Of a DNA stretch of 64,000 nucleotides, positions 1 to 6,052 are shown piece after piece; the first letter of the stretch is position 1; every line of letters starts with the position of its first letter. The stretch is from Devosia sp. Its GTDB lineage: Bacteria > Pseudomonadota > Alphaproteobacteria > Rhizobiales > Devosiaceae. The notes under the pieces are model-generated. The model was not told the origin of the DNA, did not search any database, and saw only the letters and a program-made list of their open reading frames with translations. Location: assembly GCF_024707125.1 (NCBI RefSeq), contig NZ_JANQAH010000008.1, forward strand, positions 117,978 through 181,977, given 5' to 3'. A program made the translations under genes and the position numbers.

Positions 1-19
1 CAGCACCAAAGCGCTTCAT
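1..19 (-). CDS. possible start of a gene leaving the window
   Basis: On the minus strand an ATG at position 19 opens a frame reading MKRFGA before the window ends. A short AAGG lies 3 bases upstream, so the ribosome site is poor. The frame lies 46 bases downstream of the thioesterase stop and would continue that operon. Six codons are too few to identify anything, and this may be chance. Confidence 0.2.
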
Positions 20-65
20 ACGCCTTGTCGCTCGTCCAGCCTGAACGCAGTCTGAATGTAATTGG

Positions 66-458
66 TCAGCCTTGCGGGATCACCCGCTTTTGGCCGTTAT
101 CGTCAAGAGAAACATAAACGAAGCGTCCCTCGGTGACCTTCTTGCGGTCGTCCAGTTCATGCCGCCGCACCCAGGCCTCAAGCCCCACGGTGATCGAGGT
201 CCGGCCGATCCGTTCGATGGTGGTATAGACGCAGAGCACGTCGCCCACTTTCACCGGCGCGATGAAGGTCATGGCCTCGACCGCCACCGTCACCACCCTG
301 CCCTTGACGCGCTCGACAGCGGCGATCGCCCCGGCAATGTCCATCTGGCTCATCACCCAGCCGCCAAAAATGTCGCCCGCCGCATTGGTATCGGCCGGCA
401 TGGCCAGGGTGCGGATGGTCAATTGCCCCAGCGGTTCGCTCATCACTGTCTCGCTCAT
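66..458 (-). CDS. acyl-CoA thioesterase, YciA-like hotdog protein
   Basis: A 130-residue single-domain hotdog-fold protein expected to hydrolyse acyl-CoA to free acid and CoA in the cytoplasm. The stretch MPADTNAAGDIFGGWVMSQM near residue 17 is the family hallmark, with the catalytic Asp in the AGDIFGGW turn, and the length is typical of YciA-type enzymes. The start at 458 was chosen because its ATG overlaps the tdk stop as ATGA, giving translational coupling. A second Met six codons later is an alternative. Family is clear; substrate chain length cannot be told from sequence. Confidence 0.9.
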   Translation of the reverse strand: MSETVMSEPLGQLTIRTLAMPADTNAAGDIFGGWVMSQMDIAGAIAAVERVKGRVVTVAVEAMTFIAPVKVGDVLCVYTTIERIGRTSITVGLEAWVRRHELDDRKKVTEGRFVYVSLDDNGQKRVIPQG

Positions 459-1051
459 TCTGGTCCTTTCACCGGCCACCGGCCGACCGCCTCTTCCCAA
501 TGCTTGCGGCACAGCGAGAGATAGACGGATTTTTCGATCGAAACCTGATCGCCATCGGTCAGCACGCGCCCATCCATGCTCTGCCGCACAACCATGGTCG
601 CCTTGGCGCCACAGGTGCAGATGGTACGAATTTCGCGCATCACATCGGCAATGGCCAGCAGTTCCATCGATCCGGGAAAGAGCTTGCCCTGGAAGTCCGT
701 ACGCAGGCCAAAGCACATCACCGGAATGCGCAGCCGATCGGAAACGCGCGCCAGCTGCCACACCTGCTCGCGCTCGAGAAACTGCGCCTCGTCGACAAAG
801 ACGCAATCGACCTTGGACTCTTCATGCTGGTCGCGGATCGACTGATAGAGATCGTCCCCCGCCGAATAGAGCTCAGCCGGCTCGCTGATGCCAATGCGCG
901 ACGAAATCAACCCGATCCCGTCCTCGACATAAAGCGCCGAGGTATAGAGGAGCGGCCGCATACCGCGCTCGCGATAGTTGTAGGCAGCCTGCAGCAGCAA
1001 GGTGGACTTGCCGGCATTCATAGCGGCATAGGAAAAATAGAGTTTGGCCAT
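455..1051 (-). CDS. tdk: thymidine kinase
   Basis: A 198-residue type II thymidine kinase that phosphorylates thymidine with ATP in the pyrimidine salvage pathway. The N-terminus carries the P-loop in YAAMNAGKST, followed by the VFVDEAQFL Walker B/catalytic segment. A zinc-type Cys pair (ICTCG) and a late CRKH close the lasso region, as in the family. I start at the ATG at 1051 because MAKLYFSYAAMNAGK matches family N-termini; the frame stays open farther upstream but without homologous sequence. The stop overlaps the thioesterase start. A structured leader with an intrinsic terminator lies just upstream and may control it. Confidence 0.95.
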   Translation of the reverse strand: MAKLYFSYAAMNAGKSTLLLQAAYNYRERGMRPLLYTSALYVEDGIGLISSRIGISEPAELYSAGDDLYQSIRDQHEESKVDCVFVDEAQFLEREQVWQLARVSDRLRIPVMCFGLRTDFQGKLFPGSMELLAIADVMREIRTICTCGAKATMVVRQSMDGRVLTDGDQVSIEKSVYLSLCRKHWEEAVGRWPVKGPE

Positions 1052-1125
1052 AGTCCGCCTCAGAAGCTTCGGCCCTTTCTCGCGCAGCGCGCGCATTGGG
1101 GCGAGGACTATTCTGGACGGTCCAC

Positions 1126-1151
1126 AAAAAAGGGCCGCCCGGGGGGCGGCC
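1126..1151 (-). terminator. intrinsic terminator in the tdk leader
   Basis: On the minus strand an 8-bp perfect GC stem (1144-1151 with 1133-1140, three-base loop) is followed at once by six T (A-run at 1126-1131 on plus). No minus-strand gene lies upstream of it, so it ends either a small RNA or the leader of tdk, whose start is 75 bases downstream. Confidence 0.7.
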
Positions 1152-1263
1152 AAGGCCTACGCGTTGAGGCAGAATGGCCTCGGGGGAATGCGTCCGCGGG
1201 CCTGGGGGCTGGTGCGAACGGCGCATCCGGCATGCATGGGCTGCCCCGGAGCATTTGCAGCCT
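1126..1263 (-). ncRNA. candidate small RNA or attenuated tdk leader
   Basis: This 304-base gap between tdk and the DUF2147 gene contains an organised minus-strand unit. A promoter-like pair (CTGAAC at 1299-1294, 18-base spacer, TGTAAT at 1275-1270) predicts a start near 1263. A perfect hairpin follows immediately (GGCTGC/GCAGCC, 1262-1239), and the unit ends in the intrinsic terminator at 1151-1126. The product would be about 138 nt. I could not match it to 6S, SRP or another known RNA by eye. It could be an independent sRNA or an attenuator for tdk. Confidence 0.35.
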
Positions 1264-1355
1264 AGGCACATTACATGACGGACGCATGAAGCCGTTCAGC
1301 CAGCATTCAGGCTCGCCCAGCCATGTTCGGTTCACCGAGTAGAGAGTTTCAGCCA

Positions 1356-1739
1356 ATGCGTTTCGTCCGCACCCTCGCCTTTGCCCTCGCCGCCTTGATC
1401 GCCACGCCCGCCCTCGCCTCGCCGGTCGGCACCTGGGAGCTGGAAGGCAAGGATACGCGCTTCCAGCTCGAAATGTGCGGAGATGGCACCCAGCTCTGCG
1501 GGCTCCTCACCTGGCTGAGCGATGTGGACTACAACGAGCAGTACAAGCCCTATCTCAACCGGCCCATGGCCGACCACATGCGCCAGTCAGGCCCAAATCG
1601 CTGGAAGGGCGACATCCGCCTTTTCGGCTACAACCTGTCCGGCACGCTGACCCAGAACAGCGAAAACCACATGACACTGCACGGCTGCGCCCTGCTTGTG
1701 GTCTGCAAGACCTACCAGATGTATCGCTACACCGAGTAG
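1356..1739 (+). CDS. DUF2147-type secreted protein
   Basis: A 127-residue exported protein with a clear signal peptide (about residues 1-21, ending ATPALAS). The mature part starts VGTWELEGKD and has a Cys-containing QLCGLLTWL segment, the pattern of DUF2147, whose members form a small lipocalin-like beta domain of unknown role. Four Cys in the mature part (MCG, LCG, GCA, VCK) could form two disulphides in the periplasm. I start at the ATG at 1356; an upstream ATG at 1323 would place eleven extra residues before the signal peptide. The gene stands alone and converges on the transporter gene at 1887. Confidence 0.75.
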   Translation: MRFVRTLAFALAALIATPALASPVGTWELEGKDTRFQLEMCGDGTQLCGLLTWLSDVDYNEQYKPYLNRPMADHMRQSGPNRWKGDIRLFGYNLSGTLTQNSENHMTLHGCALLVVCKTYQMYRYTE

Positions 1740-1743
1740 CGCT

Positions 1744-1887
1744 AGAGTCTGCTTGGAAACACGCTGCGGCGCGACAAATGCCGGTGGCTTTCGAGAACCG
1801 GAACGGAGCGTACATTAGTACGTGAGTACCGGAAGCGCAGAAAACGCCGGCAGTTGGCCGCCGCAGTAGTGTTTACGAGCAGACTCT
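1744..1887. repeat. structured intergenic element, copy 1 (subfamily A)
   Basis: A 144-base imperfect long inverted repeat filling the gap between two convergent genes. Outer arms are AGAGTCTGCT (1744-1753) and AGCAGACTCT (1878-1887). Inner arms read CTGCGGC against GCCGCAG, then TGCCGG against CCGGCA. The core (about 1792-1842) contains GAGAACCGGAACGGAG, a CGTAC-ATTA-GTACG mini-hairpin and GTACCGGAAGCGCAGAA. The core recurs at about 22.6, 26.6 and 50.8 kb. Arms resemble copy 4 but not copies 2 and 3. Confidence 0.8.
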
Positions 1888-2792
1888 CAGTTCGTAGCTC
1901 TGACTTCCGGCAACCTCCGGCGCTCAAGCAGCGCCGGCACCGCCTCGACCATGACGATAGCCACGAACAGCAGCGCCGCCCCGGCATAGCCCACGGCCGG
2001 CAACCGATCCCCCAACACCACGGCCCCGCCGAGCGCCGCAAACAGGCTCTCGGCCGACAAAATGATCGCCGCATTGGCCGGCGGCACATATTGCTGCCCC
2101 ACCGCCTGCAACGTGAACCCCACGGCCGTCGACAGCACCGCGGCATAAGCCAGCTGCACCCAGACGTCCGAAATCTGCCCCAGCGTCGGCGCCTCGACCG
2201 GCACGGCAATCACCAGCGCCACGGTCCCCGCCACGAGGAAGCTGACCGCCGAAACAAAAATCGGCAGCCCGGTCTCCTTCGCCAGATGCCCCAGCGTCAG
2301 CACATGCATGGCCCAGAACACTGCGCTGCCCACGATCAGCCAGTCGCCGCCATTGAAGCTCGAAAGCCCGCCGCCATTGAGGAAATAGATCCCCACCAGC
2401 GCCAGCGGCACGCCGACATAGACAATCCAATGCGGCCGCACACGAAAGACAAAATAGCCGATGAGCGGAACAAAGAAGACATAGAGTCCCGTCAGAAACC
2501 CGCCATTGGTCGCCGTCGTCGTCGCCAGCCCCGCCTGCTGCAGCCACGACCCCATGAAGAAGGCAAAGCACAAGACGCCCACCAGCATCCACTGCGCACG
2601 CGACAGCTCCACCTTGCGCCGCCGCCATTCACCAAGCGCCAGCGGCAGCACCAGCAGCCCGCCGAGAATATATCGCACCCCGGCGAAACTCAGCGGCCCG
2701 ATCGACCCCATGGCCGACTTTTGGGCCACAAAGGCAAAACCCCAAAACATGGTGCAAAGCAGCAAAAGCAGGGCTGCGAGTGGACGTGACAT
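1887..2792 (-). CDS. DMT-family (EamA) membrane transporter
   Basis: A 301-residue inner-membrane protein with about ten hydrophobic helices, arranged as two EamA repeats of five. The first helix with WGFAFVAQKSAM and the later AAIILSAESLFAALGGAVVLGD segment, typical of helix 8-9, place it in the drug/metabolite transporter superfamily. Members export amino acids, nucleotides or other small metabolites; the substrate cannot be inferred. It starts at the ATG at 2792. Its stop codon abuts the inverted-repeat element to its 3' side, which probably terminates transcription from both directions. Confidence 0.88.
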   Translation of the reverse strand: MSRPLAALLLLLCTMFWGFAFVAQKSAMGSIGPLSFAGVRYILGGLLVLPLALGEWRRRKVELSRAQWMLVGVLCFAFFMGSWLQQAGLATTTATNGGFLTGLYVFFVPLIGYFVFRVRPHWIVYVGVPLALVGIYFLNGGGLSSFNGGDWLIVGSAVFWAMHVLTLGHLAKETGLPIFVSAVSFLVAGTVALVIAVPVEAPTLGQISDVWVQLAYAAVLSTAVGFTLQAVGQQYVPPANAAIILSAESLFAALGGAVVLGDRLPAVGYAGAALLFVAIVMVEAVPALLERRRLPEVRATN

Positions 2793-2840
2793 TTTTCTTG
2801 TTTCTCTTTGGAAGTCCCGGGCCGGTTACCCACCCACGGC

Positions 2841-2864
2841 GTCATCCCCGCGAAAGCGGGGATC
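2841..2864. repeat. REP-like palindrome
   Basis: GTCATCCCCGCGAAAGCGGG and following bases form a tight hairpin, CCCCGC-GAAA-GCGGGG. The same unit, sometimes as an inverted pair, recurs near 37.9, 38.85, 56.9, 57.8 and 58.65 kb, always between genes. Confidence 0.85.
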
Positions 2865-2903
2865 TCTCTTTGGGCGTCAAACGCCGAGGAACTGAATCCC
2901 CTT

Positions 2904-4127
2904 CTAAAGCTCCGCATCCAAAGCCTTGATGAGACTCTGGATTTCCTCCGGGCTCGTGTAGTGCACGAACGAAAGCCGCAACACCCCATGCTGCGGATCG
3001 ATCCCCAGCGCCTCCATCAATCGCCAGGCGTAAAAATTCCCACCTGAAGCCATGATGCCGTGCTTTGCCAACCGCTTCGCGACCTCGACACCCGGCTCGC
3101 GATGCCGCAGCGCAATCGTCGGCGCGCGCAATTCCGCATCGCCCGGCCCCACCAGGTTCACGTCATTGCGCCCATTGAGATAGTCGAGCAGCGGCCGCGC
3201 CAGCGCGACTTCCTGCGCCCGCATCGCCTTATGCGCCCGCCGAAACGGATTGCCCTCGCCCCCGGCAATCTCGGCCACCTGCTCCAGATAATCCGCAATC
3301 CCCGCCGAAGCGGCGATTTGTGCATGGTCCGGCCCAGCCGGCGTCAGCCGGTAACGCGGCTTGGCATCGTTGAAAAAATGCCCTTGGTTCGGCAATTGCA
3401 TCGCCAGTTCCGGCCGCACCGCCATCACGCCCTGATGCGGCCCGTAGGTCTTGTAAGCCGAGAACAGATAGATATCAGCCCCAAGCTCGCTGAGGTCCGG
3501 CAGCCCATGCGGCGCATAGCTCACCCCATCCACCGCCAGCACCGCACCAACAGCATGCGCGCGCTTCGCGATCTCAGCCACCGGATTGATTTCACCCACG
3601 ACATTGGAGCAGTGCGGCGCCGCAACCAGCTTCACCTTGTCATCGAGCACCGCATCCAGTGCCGGCAGCGCCAGCCGACCGGTCTGCCCATCGACGCTCC
3701 ACTCGCGGACCTCGATGCCCCTCTGCGCCAACCGTCGCCAAGAGCCCGAATTCGCCTCATGGTCCTGATTGGTCACGACAATCGCATCGCCCGGCTTGAG
3801 CCAACCGCCAAAGGCATTGCCCAGCACATAGCTGTTCGCCGACGAAGACGGCCCGAAGTGGATCCAGTCCGCCGAAACACCAAGCGCCGCCGCAACGCGC
3901 TCATGGGCAAGGTTCATCGCCTCCCCTGCTTCTATCGAAGCCGGATAGGCGCCATAGGGCTGCACCTTGGTCGCGCGATAGTAATGCTCCAGCCGATCGA
4001 GCACAGCCTTGGCAGTATAGGAACCACCGGCATTCTCGAAAAACGCCTGGCCCTGCAGGCTCGGCTCGGCAAAGGCGGGGAAGAGAGCGCGGATACGCGC
4101 CGGGTCCAGAGGCAGATTGGTCATCAT
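2904..4127 (-). CDS. class V aminotransferase (cysteine desulfurase-like)
   Basis: A 407-residue PLP enzyme of fold type I. Evidence includes FFENAGGSYTAKAV near the N-terminus, HEANSGSW in the cofactor pocket, the AVDGVSYAPHG Asp that contacts the pyridine nitrogen, and SAYKTYGPHQG with the Schiff-base lysine. The C-terminal LRLSFVHYTSPEEI arm is typical. Such proteins are annotated as cysteine desulfurase-like (VC1184-type) or selenocysteine lyase-like; no obvious catalytic-loop Cys is visible, so true desulfurase activity is doubtful. Two tandem ATG codons (4127, 4124) open the frame; the open frame extending farther upstream lacks homology. Confidence 0.85.
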   Translation of the reverse strand: MMTNLPLDPARIRALFPAFAEPSLQGQAFFENAGGSYTAKAVLDRLEHYYRATKVQPYGAYPASIEAGEAMNLAHERVAAALGVSADWIHFGPSSSANSYVLGNAFGGWLKPGDAIVVTNQDHEANSGSWRRLAQRGIEVREWSVDGQTGRLALPALDAVLDDKVKLVAAPHCSNVVGEINPVAEIAKRAHAVGAVLAVDGVSYAPHGLPDLSELGADIYLFSAYKTYGPHQGVMAVRPELAMQLPNQGHFFNDAKPRYRLTPAGPDHAQIAASAGIADYLEQVAEIAGGEGNPFRRAHKAMRAQEVALARPLLDYLNGRNDVNLVGPGDAELRAPTIALRHREPGVEVAKRLAKHGIMASGGNFYAWRLMEALGIDPQHGVLRLSFVHYTSPEEIQSLIKALDAEL

Positions 4128-4167
4128 CGATCCGTCAAAGAGTGATCGATTGGTAGACAAGCCTCCA

Positions 4168-4202
4168 GCAAAAGCAACCCCGGCTGTTGAGAGCCGGGGT
4201 TG
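4168..4202 (-). terminator. intrinsic terminator between the Spy-like and aminotransferase genes
   Basis: An 11-bp perfect stem (4192-4202 with 4175-4185, six-base loop) is followed on the minus strand by GCTTTTGC. It lies 83 bases after the stop of the gene at 4285 and before the aminotransferase gene, so it separates two minus-strand units. Confidence 0.8.
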
Positions 4203-4284
4203 TCGCGACGCAGGTCGTTCGGGGGGCGGACCGCGCCGCTCGTCGGCTCCCATGCCCGAAGGAGACACGGGAGCCGGAATGGGG

Positions 4285-4890
4285 TTAGCGGTTATTGCCG
4301 CCAAAACCACGCGGACCCTGGCCGCCATGCTGCCCACGCGGGCCATGCTCACCCTGCGCCGGCATCAACTCTGCCCTCTGCTCATCGGTCAGACTGTCAA
4401 AGAAAGCCGCAACGGACGGCTGCACCGCCTCAAGCGCCGCCACGTGCGCCTTTTCGACGGCAATCCGCGTTTCCAGGCGCTCCGCAACGGTCGGAACCGT
4501 GCGCTCTTCACCCTCGGCCGGCGGCGTCGGGCGCAGGCCTTCGGTCGCAGTCGCAAAATCCTCCGCCGCAGCCAGTGCCGAAGTTTTCAGCGTGTCGAAC
4601 AGCGCCTGCTGCTCCGTGGTCAGGTCAAGACGATGGCTGAGGCGCACCAGTGCAATCTCGATGCCCTCGCCACCACGCGAGAAATCCAAGAAGCCGGCGC
4701 CACCGCCGCCCTGCTGGCGAGGTCCACCGCCTTGCGGACGGAATGCCTGGTTGCCCGGCCCGGCATCTTCCTGGGTCACCGCGGCGTCCGGCGCCTGTGG
4801 AGCCGGCTGGGCCATGGCGGGAGCCACGGCGCTCAGACCGATTGCAGTCGCAACGACGGCCATGAGGGCTTTGATCGAGGTGGAGGTCAT
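4285..4890 (-). CDS. Spy/CpxP-like LTXXQ periplasmic protein
   Basis: A 201-residue exported protein with a signal peptide ending at about residue 27 (APAMAQ). A Pro/Gln/Gly-rich linker follows (about 28-70), then a helical core carrying two LTXXQ-type motifs, LTTEQQALFDTL and LTDEQRAEL, and a Gly/His-rich tail. The paired LTXXQ motifs are the signature of the Spy/CpxP family, periplasmic chaperone-like helical proteins often linked to metal or envelope stress. The flanking low-complexity segments are common in alphaproteobacterial members. It is followed by its own terminator, so it is monocistronic. Confidence 0.8.
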   Translation of the reverse strand: MTSTSIKALMAVVATAIGLSAVAPAMAQPAPQAPDAAVTQEDAGPGNQAFRPQGGGPRQQGGGGAGFLDFSRGGEGIEIALVRLSHRLDLTTEQQALFDTLKTSALAAAEDFATATEGLRPTPPAEGEERTVPTVAERLETRIAVEKAHVAALEAVQPSVAAFFDSLTDEQRAELMPAQGEHGPRGQHGGQGPRGFGGNNR

Positions 4891-5058
4891 AGTGTTTTTC
4901 CTTGCATGGGAAACCGGCAGAACCGGAACAACACGACCCTAGCGATAGGAAACTCTTCACGAGATTGCGACGGCATGAACTCTTGGCAAGGTCGGTAAGG
5001 TTGGCGCGCCGCCCACCGCTCCCGGCTGGCGAAACCCTTAGAAAAACAGTATTATTCG

Positions 5059-5110
5059 CCCCTCCCGCGGGTGTTGAGGAGTTTACGATCCGCGGGCAAT
5101 AAGAGGGGAG
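5059..5110 (+). promoter_or_regulatory. hairpin that can hide the ribosome site of the 5117 gene
   Basis: CCCCTC (5059-5064) pairs with GAGGGG (5103-5108), which is the Shine-Dalgarno of the GTG start at 5117. Inside it CCGCGG (5065-5070) pairs with CCGCGG (5090-5095). A TATTAT -10-like box lies at 5050-5055, so the mRNA may begin at or just inside the 5' arm. This suggests translational control, but neither the promoter nor the fold is proven. Confidence 0.45.
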
Positions 5111-5116
5111 AAAATC

Positions 5117-5518
5117 GTGCCTAAGATCTCACACATGTTCTTTCGTGCCGGAATTCTGTTTCTGATCGTCGGGATCAGTCTCGGCCTGATCATGTCGATC
5201 AGCCAAAACCACGACGTTATTGGCGCCCACGCCCACATAAACCTGCTCGGCTGGGTCACATCAGCTATCTTCGGTGGCTACTACGCCCTCAACCCTGCAA
5301 AGGCCGAGGGCATGCTGGCGCGCGTGCATTTCTGGGTCTACACGCTCGGCGTGCTGCTCATGACCGTGTCGCTCTATCTGCTGCTCAAGGGCAATACCGG
5401 CTTCGTACCTCTGGTCGCCGTCGGCTCCCTGATCACCGCCGCGGGCGTCCTCATCGGCGCCTATATCTTCTTCATGCCGGCCAGTTCCAGCACTGCCCGC
5501 ATGCAGCCGGCAGAATGA
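5117..5518 (+). CDS. cytochrome-oxidase subunit I-like small membrane protein
   Basis: A 133-residue protein with four hydrophobic helices (about 8-27, 38-58, 70-90, 97-118). The segment GAHAHINLLGWVTSAIFGGYY resembles the helix II heme-ligand region of heme-copper oxidases and nitric oxide reductases (H-x-H-x-x-LLGW). The protein has only the first quarter of a subunit I, so it cannot be a complete oxidase; stand-alone proteins of this size with that motif exist in many proteobacteria and their role is unknown. It starts at GTG 5117 behind GAGGGGAG at 7-base spacing. Confidence 0.6.
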   Translation: MPKISHMFFRAGILFLIVGISLGLIMSISQNHDVIGAHAHINLLGWVTSAIFGGYYALNPAKAEGMLARVHFWVYTLGVLLMTVSLYLLLKGNTGFVPLVAVGSLITAAGVLIGAYIFFMPASSSTARMQPAE

Positions 5519-5520
5519 CA

Positions 5521-5554
5521 AAAGGGCCGCCCGCAGTCTTCTGCGTGGCGGCCC
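5521..5554 (-). terminator. intrinsic terminator between convergent genes
   Basis: GGGCCGCC with an inner GCAG pairs across TCTT with CTGC and GGCGGCCC (5524-5554). The AAAA at 5520-5523 gives a T-run on the minus strand, so it best serves the gene ending at 5573 and may also stop the plus-strand gene. Confidence 0.7.
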
Positions 5555-5572
5555 ACCATTCGAAGAACGCCG

Positions 5573-6052
5573 CTATTCTCCGAAGTCTCCGAAAAACAGC
5601 GTGTGGAGCCGATCCTCGAGCGGCCGCACCACATCGGCATGGGCCATACCCTGTTCCCGCGCCGCCTGCGCCTCGGCAATCAGCCCTTCCATATGCTCAC
5701 GCATCATCGCCTTCTGGTCGTCCGGCAGTGCCGAGTCTGCCAGCCGTGCCAGGGGCTCCTCAAAGATCGCGTTGAACTCATCCTGCGGGATCGTCGCCAT
5801 ATAGCCGCTCGCCACCGCGTCATAAGCGATCGTCCAACTCGCCCGATCAAACCCCGCCTCCGGGATCAGATTGGTGCCGAGCGCGTCATAGTCGAAAAAG
5901 ATCTCGGCAGCGTCGGCGACCATGCCCTCGCCCGTTTCCGCCGCCAATTGCTCGACGACCGTCACCACGGCCTCCGCCTCATCAGCCGTCAGTGCCAGAG
6001 CCGGGGTCGCCATCAGCAGGCTCGCTGCGGCCAGCAAAATCCCAAACTTCAT
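5573..6052 (-). CDS. secreted protein of unknown function
   Basis: A 159-residue protein with a short signal peptide (about residues 1-20, ATPALALTA) and an acidic, helix-rich mature part without cysteines or recognisable motifs. Its ATG overlaps the stop of the upstream autotransporter gene as ATGA, so the two are translationally coupled and probably act together at the cell envelope. I recognise no family. A terminator follows directly. Confidence 0.7.
   Translation of the reverse strand: MKFGILLAAASLLMATPALALTADEAEAVVTVVEQLAAETGEGMVADAAEIFFDYDALGTNLIPEAGFDRASWTIAYDAVASGYMATIPQDEFNAIFEEPLARLADSALPDDQKAMMREHMEGLIAEAQAAREQGMAHADVVRPLEDRLHTLFFGDFGE

Noticed and set aside
1294..1308. GTTC-N7-ATTC near tdk resembling a LexA box
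   Set aside because: The second half-site differs from GTTC; a similar imperfect copy at 43-57 shows such near matches occur by chance.
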